Shown here: in pieces, positions 7,470 through 16,827 of the stretch
Layout: each line of letters begins with the position of its first letter
How positions within the stretch are numbered: the stretch's first letter is position 1
From: Bryobacterales bacterium
Lineage (GTDB): Bacteria; Acidobacteriota; Terriglobia; Bryobacterales; Bryobacteraceae
Reading direction: 5' to 3'
Assembly (NCBI GenBank): GCA_003163855.1
Contig: PLRJ01000087.1
Span: forward strand, 12,479-76,478
DNA: 64,000 bases
Program-made: the position numbers and the translations under genes
The notes under the pieces: generated by a model
What the model was told of the DNA's origin: nothing
Databases searched by the model: none
The model's input: only the letters and a program-made list of their open reading frames with translations

Positions 7470-10454
7470 TTAGAACTTAAACTTCAAAGCTAACTGAATC
7501 TGGCGCGAAACTCCGAAGCCCAACGTGCTGCCGAAGGTACTCAGAATCTGGCCAAAACTTGACGTGCCCACTACGTTATAAGGTAGAGCGAAGGTCGGGT
7601 GGTTGAAGATGTTGAAAATCTCCGCCCGAAACTCGACGCGGGTTTTTTCGGTGATGGCCGTATCTTTCATCAACGAGACGTCCGCGTCCCAGGCTGAAGG
7701 TCCGTACAGGGTGCCGCGGCCGGCGTTGCCGAAGGTTCCGGCGGCCGGGATGGAGAACGCGGCGGGATTCCAGAACTGGTTAATGGTCTGATTGGCCGGT
7801 ATGGTGCTGACGCCCGCTACGACGTTGGGCCGCTGATTCGTCGTGTCGGCGTTTCCGTAGGTGTTGACGCCGATGAGAGGCAAGTCGGCGATACCGCTGC
7901 GGATGAGCCCCAGCGTGTTCACCTGCCAGCCGCTGATCATCCTGCCGGCGAAACCGTTCGCAGTTCCAAAGAACCTTTGACCTTGGCCAATGGGAAGGTT
8001 GTACAGGAAGGTGAAGGTTGCATTGTGACGGATGTCGTTGGTGCCGGGCCCGCGGTCGCATGAGATGCAGTTCATGTTTTGCGGCAAGGTGGAGTACAAG
8101 CCGTAATCCTGAACGTCATCAATCGACTTGCTGTACGTGTAATTGAAGCTCATGGTGATGCCGGTTGCGAAGCGGCGGTTCAGACTGACTTGCAGGCCAT
8201 CATAAATACTTTGCCCCTCGTCGTTCTCGACCGAGATGTTTCCATACTGCGGATAAGGACGGGCACCCAATGCCGGACTGAACAGGTTCTGGTATGTCTG
8301 GATGCGCAGATTGACGGCGTGATTGCCGACATAAGCGACAGACAGCGCCAGTTTCCCCGGCAGAGCCTGCTTAACGGTGAAGTTCCACTGCTGGGCGTAC
8401 CAGTCAGGATGGTGTTGATTGAATGCGCTGTAAGCGGGCACCGGCGCGGTACCCTCCGTCACGAAAGGCGTAACCGGGTAGGTCAGCGTTGGGATATTTT
8501 GCTGCAACAAAGAAAAGTTTCCTGGGACGGTATTAGTGACAATGCCACTACCCAAGCCAGGAGGGTACTGTTGGTAGAAAATTCCATAGCCGGTGCGGAT
8601 GACGGTGCTTTTCGTCACCTGCCAGGCAAGCGCGACGCGCGGAGAGAAGTTCTTCTTGTTCATCGGGAACCACTGCTGGCCGGGAGGGCCTAGCGTGTAG
8701 GTGGACAGATCGAACGGTTGCGCTTTACCATGAACATCGTAATTTGGAACGCCCAAGTCCCAGCGCAATCCCAAGTCCACGGTGAGACCGGGACGCGCCT
8801 GCCAGGTGTCCTGAACGAATGAACCGACCCACAACTCGCGGATGCCGCTGCCCGGATTGCCGCCACTGAAGGTAGCCTGATAGAGGCTGTCGTTGATAAA
8901 GTTCTGCAGCGACGTGTAGGTCAAGGAGTAGGATGGCTGGCTGTAAGCATTGACCTCGCTCTTCCAGGCGGTCGCTCCGAACTTGACAGTATGCGCGCCG
9001 TGGACCCAACTCATCGAATCGCCGTATTGATACATGGTGCTATTGGTTCGCGAATAGCCACCGTTTCCGGGAGCCACGGTCAAACCAGTAATGTTGACGG
9101 GCGGCAAAGGTTCGGCGGAGTCAATAACGCTGGCCCAGCGCTGCACGCCAATCAACAATTCATTCACCAGCGAAGCACTGAAGATCTTGTCGTAGTGAAA
9201 TGCCGCGTTCGTGGTGGTAATGGGTACGTCTTGATAGTCGTCAAGGCCAAGCTTCGAAGTCGTTACGCCGAACAGCGGCCCATGGACGTAGGAGCTGTTT
9301 TCGTTGTAACGGACGAAAATGTGATCTTTAGGAGTAAAGTTGTGGTCTACTTTGATGCTGCCTGTGTCCTCGCGCACATTAGAGACACCGGTGGTTGTGT
9401 ATTTGGAAACCAGCGGATTCGAGGTTGCCGCCTGCCCGATTGGAAACATGCCCAGCAGGGCTGACAGTTGCGGCGATTGCAGCAACACATCACTGCGCAT
9501 CAGCGCGCTGGGAACCGTGCCCGAGCCGGTGATGCCTATCAACTGACGCGATCCTTCGTAATTTGCAAAAAAGAAGGTCTTGTCCTTGATGATGGGTCCG
9601 CTGAAATTTCCTCCGAAATTGTTGTAGCGGAACTCCGGCATGTGGGTGCCGACAACGTTGAAGAAGTTGCGCGCATCGAAGAAGTCGTTGCGGAAAAAGT
9701 CGAAGGCTGTGCCGTGGAACTGATTGCCGCCACTCTTGGTGACGATGCGCACATCGGAGCCGGCGGCGCGCCCGTACTCGGCGTTGTAATTGCTGGTCTG
9801 CACGCGGAACTCTTCCACCGTGTCCAGGCTGCCGGTTAGCAGGCGCGCTCCGCGCTCGAACCCATTGGCCATGTAGGGCTCGTCCACGCGCGATGCATCG
9901 ACGCCATCGATGGAAAACTGATTGTGCACCGACTGCATACCGTCAAAGGTGGTGTCGGCGATGTAGTTATAGACGGCCACGGCGCCCGGCGTCAGCAGAG
10001 TGAAGCGCGCATAGTCGCGTCCATTGATGGGCAGATCGACAACGCTCTTGTTGCCCATCAACTGGCCATTGGCGGCATCAGGATCGACCACCTCGGCCTT
10101 TCCCGTGACCTCCACCGTCTGGCTCATTTGCCCGGTGGGCAGGGTGAAATTGACGACCAGAGTGCTGGCGACGTTCAGTTGCAAACCCGATTGGACCTCC
10201 GACTCAAAGCCCTTTGCAGACGCTGTGACTTTGTAGGGTCCGATGGGCAGATCGTCGAAAACGTAGTGGCCCTGGCGGTCGGCTTCAACTTCACGCCGTG
10301 AGCCGGTTGATGAGTTCTCAGCAGCTATTTTAGCTCCTGGAATGGAGGCTAACGACGGATCCAGAATCTGGCCTGAAATCCGGCCAGCGGTTTGGGCGTA
10401 CAGAGCGCCGCCCAAGTACGTGCACACAAATATCGTTAAAAGTCTTCGAAGCAT
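7470..10454 (-). CDS. Oar-like TonB-dependent outer-membrane receptor
   Basis: The 994-residue protein has a signal peptide (LLTIFVCTYLGGALYAQ), a carboxypeptidase-regulatory-like domain (about 22-110; IPGAKIAAENSSTGSRREVE), a plug domain (about 120-245; DLPINGRDYARF and EYGRAAGSDVRIVTKSGGN) and a long beta-barrel ending in an aromatic-rich strand with a final Phe (QLALKFKF). This layout is the Oar/TonB-receptor family strongly expanded in Acidobacteria, generally taken to import oligosaccharides or peptides. The ligand is unknown. AGGGAG lies just before the ATG. A strong hairpin follows the gene; no SusD-like partner is next to it. Confidence 0.92.
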   Translation of the reverse strand: MLRRLLTIFVCTYLGGALYAQTAGRISGQILDPSLASIPGAKIAAENSSTGSRREVEADRQGHYVFDDLPIGPYKVTASAKGFESEVQSGLQLNVASTLVVNFTLPTGQMSQTVEVTGKAEVVDPDAANGQLMGNKSVVDLPINGRDYARFTLLTPGAVAVYNYIADTTFDGMQSVHNQFSIDGVDASRVDEPYMANGFERGARLLTGSLDTVEEFRVQTSNYNAEYGRAAGSDVRIVTKSGGNQFHGTAFDFFRNDFFDARNFFNVVGTHMPEFRYNNFGGNFSGPIIKDKTFFFANYEGSRQLIGITGSGTVPSALMRSDVLLQSPQLSALLGMFPIGQAATSNPLVSKYTTTGVSNVREDTGSIKVDHNFTPKDHIFVRYNENSSYVHGPLFGVTTSKLGLDDYQDVPITTTNAAFHYDKIFSASLVNELLIGVQRWASVIDSAEPLPPVNITGLTVAPGNGGYSRTNSTMYQYGDSMSWVHGAHTVKFGATAWKSEVNAYSQPSYSLTYTSLQNFINDSLYQATFSGGNPGSGIRELWVGSFVQDTWQARPGLTVDLGLRWDLGVPNYDVHGKAQPFDLSTYTLGPPGQQWFPMNKKNFSPRVALAWQVTKSTVIRTGYGIFYQQYPPGLGSGIVTNTVPGNFSLLQQNIPTLTYPVTPFVTEGTAPVPAYSAFNQHHPDWYAQQWNFTVKQALPGKLALSVAYVGNHAVNLRIQTYQNLFSPALGARPYPQYGNISVENDEGQSIYDGLQVSLNRRFATGITMSFNYTYSKSIDDVQDYGLYSTLPQNMNCISCDRGPGTNDIRHNATFTFLYNLPIGQGQRFFGTANGFAGRMISGWQVNTLGLIRSGIADLPLIGVNTYGNADTTNQRPNVVAGVSTIPANQTINQFWNPAAFSIPAAGTFGNAGRGTLYGPSAWDADVSLMKDTAITEKTRVEFRAEIFNIFNHPTFALPYNVVGTSSFGQILSTFGSTLGFGVSRQIQLALKFKF

Positions 10455-10603
10455 AATTCTCCCTGTTAGCGAGTAATTGAAAGATGCAACGACGTGGTTT
10501 AAGGTAGTGTACCCCGATTAGCGGGTCCTGATCTACCGGGTTGTCATCTTTTTTTCCAGGGAGCCGTCACTTGATCATCGGCGGCTGCCACGGAACCTTC
10601 GGC

Positions 10604-11108
10604 TTAAGCACCGAAATGAACCGTGGGGACGACCGACATGCCAGGCCGTAAATCCTTGAGCCCGTCCTGATTCTTGTCGAAGCGGATTCGCACCCCTAGC
10701 CTCTGGACCATTCCGGCGGCAGCGCGCTGGAGCGGTCTCCGGTGGCGGCTGGAAGGCTTTCGACAAATCCATTAAAGGTCTTGTCCAACGCATCCACCTT
10801 CACACTAACCGGCTGGCCGGTGCGGATCCTCTTTAACTGCTGGCCGGCAATTGGCGCGGGCCATTCTGCATGGTTTGGTCGAGCTTGAACTGCTGCTCAT
10901 CCATCTGCGCCTGACGCTGCTCAACGATCTTGGCAGCGGCGGTCACGTTCTCCTTTTGCGCGGCGACGGAGGAGGCTTGTGCTTTAGCGGCAGCGTTGTA
11001 TTGGTCATGCAACTGCGACGAATCGCTGGCATGATCGTGCTGCGCGGCTGCCAGAGCCGCATCGGTATTAGTCAATTCAGCATTCGATGGCGACTTTCCT
11101 AGCGACAA
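10604..11108 (-). pseudogene. Decayed EmrA/HlyD-type membrane-fusion adaptor
   Basis: Three pieces in different frames follow the order of an EmrA/HlyD adaptor: a coiled-coil hairpin (AELTNTDAALAAAQHDHASD and YNAAAKAQASSVAAQKENV), then IAGQQLKRIRTGQPVSVKVD with FNGFVESLPAATGDRSS, then VQRLGVRIRFDKNQDGL with LRPGMSVVPTVHFGA and a stop at 10604. The lipoyl/barrel part between the first two is missing, and the ENATGN region between the last two is deleted with a frameshift. No signal anchor remains at the 5' end. The downstream sequence may hold the first codons of a lost MFS partner. The remnant is dead but its family is clear. Confidence 0.8.
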
Positions 11109-11240
11109 GAGAATTAGAGGTAGCGGGCTAAACGATTGGTCCCATTACGCGGATACTCTCTCCAGCAAGCTTGACTACACGAGTACTTTTTACAAGGCCT
11201 CGGCGGGAGAAGTTCATACTTTCCGAGTAATCCCCCTGGT
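11075..11240 (+). pseudogene. Possible gene fragment, methyltransferase-like
   Basis: A plus-strand frame across this otherwise gene-free stretch reads SGLNDWSHYADTLSSKLDYT and then a short TFYKASAGEV segment. The order GL-x-DW-x-x-Y-A-x-x-L-x-x-K-x-x-YT-x-T-x-Y recalls the start of a SAM-dependent methyltransferase family that I know from the motif only. The frame then runs into the antisense of the glycosidase gene and has no start or credible end. It would fit the neighbouring decayed adaptor as part of a degraded region. A chance frame is a real alternative. Confidence 0.25.
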
Positions 11241-14200
11241 TCATGGCGCGAAGTATCCGTACGCATCGAGTGTCAGCACAGTGGGATTCAGCGCGAAGAA
11301 ATTTATCGAACCGGTTGTTGTGCCCACCACAGCCGTATTCGAAGTGACTGAGCCGTCGTTGGCGTTCAGCGTGGAAACGTTTGGCATCGGTGTAGCGCCC
11401 GGCCAGAGAATGAGGTGGCCAAACGCGGCTGGCGGAGTGACGGTGGCGTCCAGCAGCAGCGCCTGGGCTGTCGCGGGGATGCCGGTGGAAGAAGCGGGTG
11501 CGGGTAATGTGACGGCACCGCTGACGTCAGTGGCGCCGCTGTTGTACAGGCGTACCGGCGTTACCGGGTACAGTGAGAGGCCGCCTGTGCCGGGCGGCGC
11601 CCAATAGCCGTTGATATCAATAAGCAGATTGGTTGGGCCGGTGGAGACGACGGAAATACTGCCGCTGGTTCCCGCGCCGACAATGGCGGCGTTGGCGGTG
11701 ACGTTGGTAGCGGTGTTGAGCGTGGAGGTTGCGGGCTGCGCCTGCCCCGCTGGCCACGCGATGATATCTCCTAACGTACCGGTTGGCACCACAGTCAGAT
11801 TGAGCGAGTAGGCCTGAGCGGTGGCTGGAATTCCCGCCATGGACTGGATGGCGAAGGTTTGGACTTGTCCAGCGGCCAAAGCGCTGCCGTTGCGCGTGTC
11901 GAAAAGCCGCGCCGGAGTGATGGGATAGAAAGTGAGGCCGGCCGAGTTACTGGCAGGCACAAAATAGCCATTCACATCGATAATCACGTTGGTTGTGTTT
12001 GAAGCCGCTACGGTAATGGCTCCGCCCGTACCCGCCAGCACGATCGCAGCCTGCGCCTTGACGCGTCCATCGGAACTAAGCAGCGGGAAGGAAGGCGCTG
12101 TTGCGCCGGTGGGATAGACGGTGAGCGATGACAACGTTCCCGAGGGGACTACCGTGACATTAAGTGAATAAGCGAGCGCGCCTGAAGGGATGGCGCTGTC
12201 GGCGGTGGGTATGACAAAGCTTCTGGTTGTTCCGGCGCTAATGCTGGGTCCGCCGAATGCTCCGGTGGCATTGCGCGTGTCTACCACGCGCAGAGGAGCG
12301 ACCGGCACAAAGCGCATGGCTGCGGTTGAACTGCCTGAACCCCCGCCCGCGGAAGTGCTTGCGGTCAGGTTGAGCGAGAACGAAGCGGTAGCGGTGAGGC
12401 CAGCAGAGGTTCCGGTTAACGTGATGGGGTACTGGCCCGGGGTGGCGCTGGCGGATGCAGTGACCGTGAGGGTGACGGAGGTGGAACTTGAGGCTGAGAA
12501 GACGCCGGTGACGTTGGCGGGTAAGCCGGCAGAACTGATGCTGACAGTGCCGGTAAAACCGTTCAGCGGAGTGATGGTGATGGCCAGAGATGAACTTGCA
12601 TTCTGGGCGACGTTGAGTGACGCGGCGGCTGGAGTGATGCTGAAGGATGGTGCGGCGGTTGCGCGGTTGAAGATACCGACTTCAGCAAATTGCATGCGAT
12701 AGGCGCCGCTGTCGTTTGCATTAGCCGTTAGATGGAGTCCGTTGATGCGGACATAGCGCGCGTTCTGGGCGGCGAGCGCCACCACGACATGGGCAGTTGG
12801 CGCCGAACTGACTGAGCCTGTGGCCACAACGGTCCAACTGGCGCCATCGTTGGAAACGGCGACGTTATAGCTGGACGGAAAACCTTGGCCGGCGTTGCCC
12901 GCATCGCTTCTGGGCCACAGGTCAACTTCGTTAAAGGGCATAGATGTGCCCAGGTCGAGTTCGTAATACTCGGTATGATCGCCAGTGAGCTTGGAGCTGG
13001 ACGACCAGCCGAGAGTGGACGCCTGACTAGTGGTCTGACCGTCGTTGGCATAGCCGGCCCACCAATCGGTATTGCCGATGTCGCTGGAGACAATGGGCGC
13101 CCCCAGCAGCGCCAGATCGGGCGCCGGCGGGTTGGCGCCTCCGAAGGTGAGGCTATAGGAGTGGCCCGCAATGGTGGACGCGGTGACGGTGGCGGTGCTG
13201 CCGGTTACCTGGTTAGCGGTGGATGCTGTATCAGTGATGGTGATGGTTGCGCCAGGCCACGGCTGGGCGACGGTTAGTGGCCGGCCAACGGCGCTGACAA
13301 TGGTAGTTGGCTGGATAATGCCGCCGGAGACGGCGCTTGAAACAGTAAAGCCACCGACGGCTGCCATATTGCTGAAAGAAGCGTTGCGTGCCAATGGCCA
13401 GGCCGGGAACAAACGCAGCGTGCCGTCGTAACTGGAAAGGAGCATCCCGTTCACCGTTTCAATGGAGCCGGCAGTCTCCGCCCCGCCGCCGTTCTGGCTA
13501 ACGGTTCCGTTGGCGCGCATTAAAGCGGGCTCTCCAAGGCGGCCTGCCACACTGGCTTGCAGGCGGCTGAAAATATCGGGCAGTCCGGCGCGGGCGGCAG
13601 CCGGGTAAATCCAGCCGAAAGAATTGCCCTGATACCAGATGCTGGCGTTGTCACCCAGATCGTAGATGGTGTTTTGCAGTGTCAGTAAGGTTGTGGCGGA
13701 CGACCCGAGTCCCAGCACCGGGGACCAAACCGCGCCATTTACAGGATTCGCATCGCCGCCGTAAAAGCCAGGGGCATCCTGTGTCGACTTAAAGTCGGTA
13801 TGGCCGTTGTAGGTGAACGTCGGAAGGGGCGCCAAGCCGGCCAATTCGGTTTTCCAAAGTGCCAAATCAGACGCGGCCGAGGTTACCGCTCCTGACTCGT
13901 TCATGTCGATGAGCGCGGCATAGAGTGCGCGCAGATTCGACAAGTCTCCCATGGCATTCAGACTATAGGACGAGCCTTCGTTCTGAGCGCTGTTGATGTC
14001 GTTGTAGTAACCGTTTTCATAGACCAGGTGCTGGTCCCACCAATGGGCGGTTGCCAGCAGCCACAGATAGGCGGTTTGACTGGCCCAGGTCGAGTTGCGG
14101 GTGTAGTTCCACTGGTTGACCAAAACGGTTGCCAGCCAGGCGGCGTCCCCATTCATGCCCCAGGTGGTGTCGAGCTGGTTCTGCCCGCCGGGACCGAAGG

Positions 14201-15428
14201 CAACCTCGGAGAAAGCTCCGTCGGAGCCGCTGCTGTTACCCGCATTGGAATAGGCTGTCGAAAGATATTGATTGAGTGCGGCATCATAGGGTGCGGCGAG
14301 TTCAGGATGGTTGGCGGAGAAGACGCCGAGGTAGGTATTTTCAATGTTGTAGTCGGCGGTCCAGGTGCCGCCCCACAGAGGGTCGTCTTCGGTCTGGATG
14401 GCCTGCATTCCTGGCATTTCCTGGCCCGTTCGATTGGAACACGCTAACAAATACAAGGAGGTGTACCAGTACTGTTCCACGGGGCCGCCGCCTAAATCCA
14501 CGGTCGCGCCCGCCAGCCAAAACGTCTGCCACCATGCCAAATGCGCGCTATAAAGCGTGCTGATGGAACTGTCGGTTTGACTGTTTGCCAGATTCAGCGC
14601 ATCGTTCAGATAGGTGGTGGAGTTGTGCCCGCCACCCACTCCCACCACGATGTTGACGGTTGTGTTGGACGGTACGCTGAAGCTGCTTTCAACGGCGGAA
14701 CCGCTTACCACTGAAGTTGTGACTGAGGCAGCGTCCACCACCCGCGTAGCGAGCGCGACGCTGGCCACCCAGGGGTTGCCGGAAACCGCCGTCGTGCGCG
14801 TCACGTAGCCGGTGAGGCTCTGGACACCGGAAGTAACGGGCAGACTGTCATTGGTGCCCACTGAGCCCGCTTGCGTGACGATGGAAATTCCTGAGATCGT
14901 CGCCGAACCGCTGTTGGTGATTTGAATCAGCAGCAGATTGGAGGTGGCAGCTACCAGGGAGCGGATTTGCACCTGTTGAATGCCTTCCGAAAAGCTGGAC
15001 CGCACTTGCGCAAGACCGGGATCCTGAGCCTGCTGATAGCTGGCTCCCGCATCAAAGCCAGGCGTGTTGATTGTGACCGAGCCGACTACCTTCGGCGCAC
15101 TGGCGTTCCAGAAATCGGTTGTGGTGATGGTGTAGGTCTGGGACGCGGCGGTGCCTCCGATGGCCGCTGTAACGCCGCCGTTACCCATGAATGGTCCATC
15201 GGGAATGTTGAGATTGTTACCGGTGACGTTGACGCCCGGCGTCTGCGTTGGCGGCGAATTCAGGATGGAGACATTCCTTGCCAGGATTGGCTGCACAGAA
15301 GCCCATGTGCCCGTATCGGTAGCTGATGCGGGTGTGGCCAGAAAACCGGCTGCTGCCAGCCAGGCTGTGAAGAATTTCAGGCGCGCTGAAGCACCGGGGC
15401 CGCAGGTGCGCAAGTTTGAGTTGGGCAT
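11241..15428 (-). CDS. Large secreted glycoside hydrolase (GH95-like) with F5/8-type and VDTR repeat modules
   Basis: The 1395-residue protein starts with a signal peptide (about 1-36). Residues 45-290 form a beta-sandwich; residues 295-690 look like an (alpha/alpha)6 barrel of the GH95/GH65 type (PVEQYWYTSLYLLACSNRTG, GGTWTADYNIENTYLGVFSA and TTWGMNGDAAWLA). A discoidin/F5/8-C domain follows (about 775-920), then an Ig-like domain (about 927-1022) and three copies of a module of about 110 residues containing VDTRNATG/FDTRNGS-like and IDVNGYF/DINGYW motifs (1038-1395). GH95 members are alpha-L-fucosidases or galactosidases, but substrate is not assignable here. The tandem modules are probably cell-surface or wall-binding. 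The start has only a weak SD. Confidence 0.8.
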   Translation of the reverse strand: MPNSNLRTCGPGASARLKFFTAWLAAAGFLATPASATDTGTWASVQPILARNVSILNSPPTQTPGVNVTGNNLNIPDGPFMGNGGVTAAIGGTAASQTYTITTTDFWNASAPKVVGSVTINTPGFDAGASYQQAQDPGLAQVRSSFSEGIQQVQIRSLVAATSNLLLIQITNSGSATISGISIVTQAGSVGTNDSLPVTSGVQSLTGYVTRTTAVSGNPWVASVALATRVVDAASVTTSVVSGSAVESSFSVPSNTTVNIVVGVGGGHNSTTYLNDALNLANSQTDSSISTLYSAHLAWWQTFWLAGATVDLGGGPVEQYWYTSLYLLACSNRTGQEMPGMQAIQTEDDPLWGGTWTADYNIENTYLGVFSANHPELAAPYDAALNQYLSTAYSNAGNSSGSDGAFSEVAFGPGGQNQLDTTWGMNGDAAWLATVLVNQWNYTRNSTWASQTAYLWLLATAHWWDQHLVYENGYYNDINSAQNEGSSYSLNAMGDLSNLRALYAALIDMNESGAVTSAASDLALWKTELAGLAPLPTFTYNGHTDFKSTQDAPGFYGGDANPVNGAVWSPVLGLGSSATTLLTLQNTIYDLGDNASIWYQGNSFGWIYPAAARAGLPDIFSRLQASVAGRLGEPALMRANGTVSQNGGGAETAGSIETVNGMLLSSYDGTLRLFPAWPLARNASFSNMAAVGGFTVSSAVSGGIIQPTTIVSAVGRPLTVAQPWPGATITITDTASTANQVTGSTATVTASTIAGHSYSLTFGGANPPAPDLALLGAPIVSSDIGNTDWWAGYANDGQTTSQASTLGWSSSSKLTGDHTEYYELDLGTSMPFNEVDLWPRSDAGNAGQGFPSSYNVAVSNDGASWTVVATGSVSSAPTAHVVVALAAQNARYVRINGLHLTANANDSGAYRMQFAEVGIFNRATAAPSFSITPAAASLNVAQNASSSLAITITPLNGFTGTVSISSAGLPANVTGVFSASSSTSVTLTVTASASATPGQYPITLTGTSAGLTATASFSLNLTASTSAGGGSGSSTAAMRFVPVAPLRVVDTRNATGAFGGPSISAGTTRSFVIPTADSAIPSGALAYSLNVTVVPSGTLSSLTVYPTGATAPSFPLLSSDGRVKAQAAIVLAGTGGAITVAASNTTNVIIDVNGYFVPASNSAGLTFYPITPARLFDTRNGSALAAGQVQTFAIQSMAGIPATAQAYSLNLTVVPTGTLGDIIAWPAGQAQPATSTLNTATNVTANAAIVGAGTSGSISVVSTGPTNLLIDINGYWAPPGTGGLSLYPVTPVRLYNSGATDVSGAVTLPAPASSTGIPATAQALLLDATVTPPAAFGHLILWPGATPMPNVSTLNANDGSVTSNTAVVGTTTGSINFFALNPTVLTLDAYGYFAP

Positions 15429-15612
15429 TACAGTGAAAGGATTCCGATGTCTGAGATAACCAAGGCAGGCCGAAGCACTCTTTCAACGCTAACGGGCGCT
15501 GCCTCTTGCCGTCAACGACTTAGGCTGGTGGTGTTTATGGCGATGGGTTATAGAACTGATTGCTTTTGGACAGTACTCTCAGCGGATTTTGTATTCGGGG
15601 GGAGCGGCGTGA

Positions 15613-16827
15613 TCAGCCGTTAGCGCTCTTGCGATGGTACGGATTTGTCATGTACCCCTTAGCCTCAGAAGCCGCCTCCGATTTTGGGGCCGTGCGCACG
15701 GTTTCCCGATACGCTTGAATCGCATCCTCATGCTTCCCCTGCAAATCGTAGACCTGGCCCAAGCGCAGCCATGCCAGGACAGCCGTATTGAGATCGAGCG
15801 CCCCGGACTTACTCGTCACCTGCTGCAGGTTTCGCAGCGCCGGAGCCAAATCGCCATACCAGAACTGCAGATTAGCCTTGGTGTATTGAATTTTTTCCGG
15901 CGGAATGTCGGTGTACCCAGGTGATTTGTTCGCTTGCAGGTTTTCCATTTCGGCAAGAACCTGCAGCGCGGCCTTTTCATTGCCGGCGTCGCTGTACATT
16001 TGCACTTCCTCAAAGCGGAAGAGGTAATTGCGGGGGAAGCGTGCCGCCAAGTCCTTTAAGAGCGGAATCGCCTTCTGCGGATCCTTCTCGCGGCGGTAGA
16101 TGACTGCCAGCATCACTTCGGCGTCGTAGCGATTGCGAGTTCCGTGGGCGAGTACCTCCTCCATTTCGCGAATGCCGCGCGCCCGGTCGCCGGTAAAGCC
16201 ACCCATAGCACCGATGGCACGCAGATAAAACGGCAGTGAACCAACAATATAATGATCCAGGCCAATAACGAAGTACGCATCCACCTGTTTCGGATCAATC
16301 TGCAAAATCCGCTCCGTCTCGCGGCGGGCTGCTGTCGCTTCCTTCAACGAATCGATCCATGATTTTTCGACCAGAAACAGGTAATTGGACTTTAAGCCGT
16401 GCGCCGCAGCCAGCGCGAAGAGCGCTTCGATATCTTTGGGATTCTTCTGCAACTCGGCGTCGCTAAGGCTGATGCTCTGCTGAATGCAATCCAGAAAACG
16501 CTGCTTTTCTTCGGCCGAAATCTCCATTTTTGGCCGACGTAGAAAAGGGTTGTTGCCGCTGACCATCTGGCTTTCCATCGCTCCGTCACGCAGCATTTCA
16601 CGGAACAGTAACGTTTGGGCGATGTGGTTGTAGTTCTGCGGATTTTTGGGATCGGCCTTCAGCTCAGCCTGGAAATAGGTCAGGGCCTGGTCGAACTCGT
16701 TATTGTAGATGTGCGTATAGCCGGGATCAACCGCCGGCCCATCAGCATAAATCGATGTTGCCAGCAGCAAAAGGATGGCAAAACGGTCAAACTGCAAGCG
16801 CCTGCTCCAGGCGGGCCAGCGCCGCAC
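15613..16827 (-). CDS. Secreted TPR-repeat protein
   Basis: The 404-residue protein has a hydrophobic N-terminal segment (FAILLLLATSIYA, then DGPAVDPGYT) and TPR-like helical repeats throughout: FDQALTYFQAELKADPKNPQ, ATAARRETERILQIDPKQVD and LRLGQVYDLQGKHEDAIQAY. Function is unknown; it is likely a periplasmic or lipid-free exported interaction scaffold. The ORF start overlaps the end of queG by 41 bases. A TTG about ten codons downstream, just before the hydrophobic segment, is an alternative start and would give a shorter signal peptide. It follows queG on the same strand and so is probably co-transcribed. Confidence 0.78.
   Translation of the reverse strand: MRRWPAWSRRLQFDRFAILLLLATSIYADGPAVDPGYTHIYNNEFDQALTYFQAELKADPKNPQNYNHIAQTLLFREMLRDGAMESQMVSGNNPFLRRPKMEISAEEKQRFLDCIQQSISLSDAELQKNPKDIEALFALAAAHGLKSNYLFLVEKSWIDSLKEATAARRETERILQIDPKQVDAYFVIGLDHYIVGSLPFYLRAIGAMGGFTGDRARGIREMEEVLAHGTRNRYDAEVMLAVIYRREKDPQKAIPLLKDLAARFPRNYLFRFEEVQMYSDAGNEKAALQVLAEMENLQANKSPGYTDIPPEKIQYTKANLQFWYGDLAPALRNLQQVTSKSGALDLNTAVLAWLRLGQVYDLQGKHEDAIQAYRETVRTAPKSEAASEAKGYMTNPYHRKSANG

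Noticed and set aside
8079-8693. Open frame antisense to the TonB receptor
   Set aside because: No family features, and the receptor frame is well supported.
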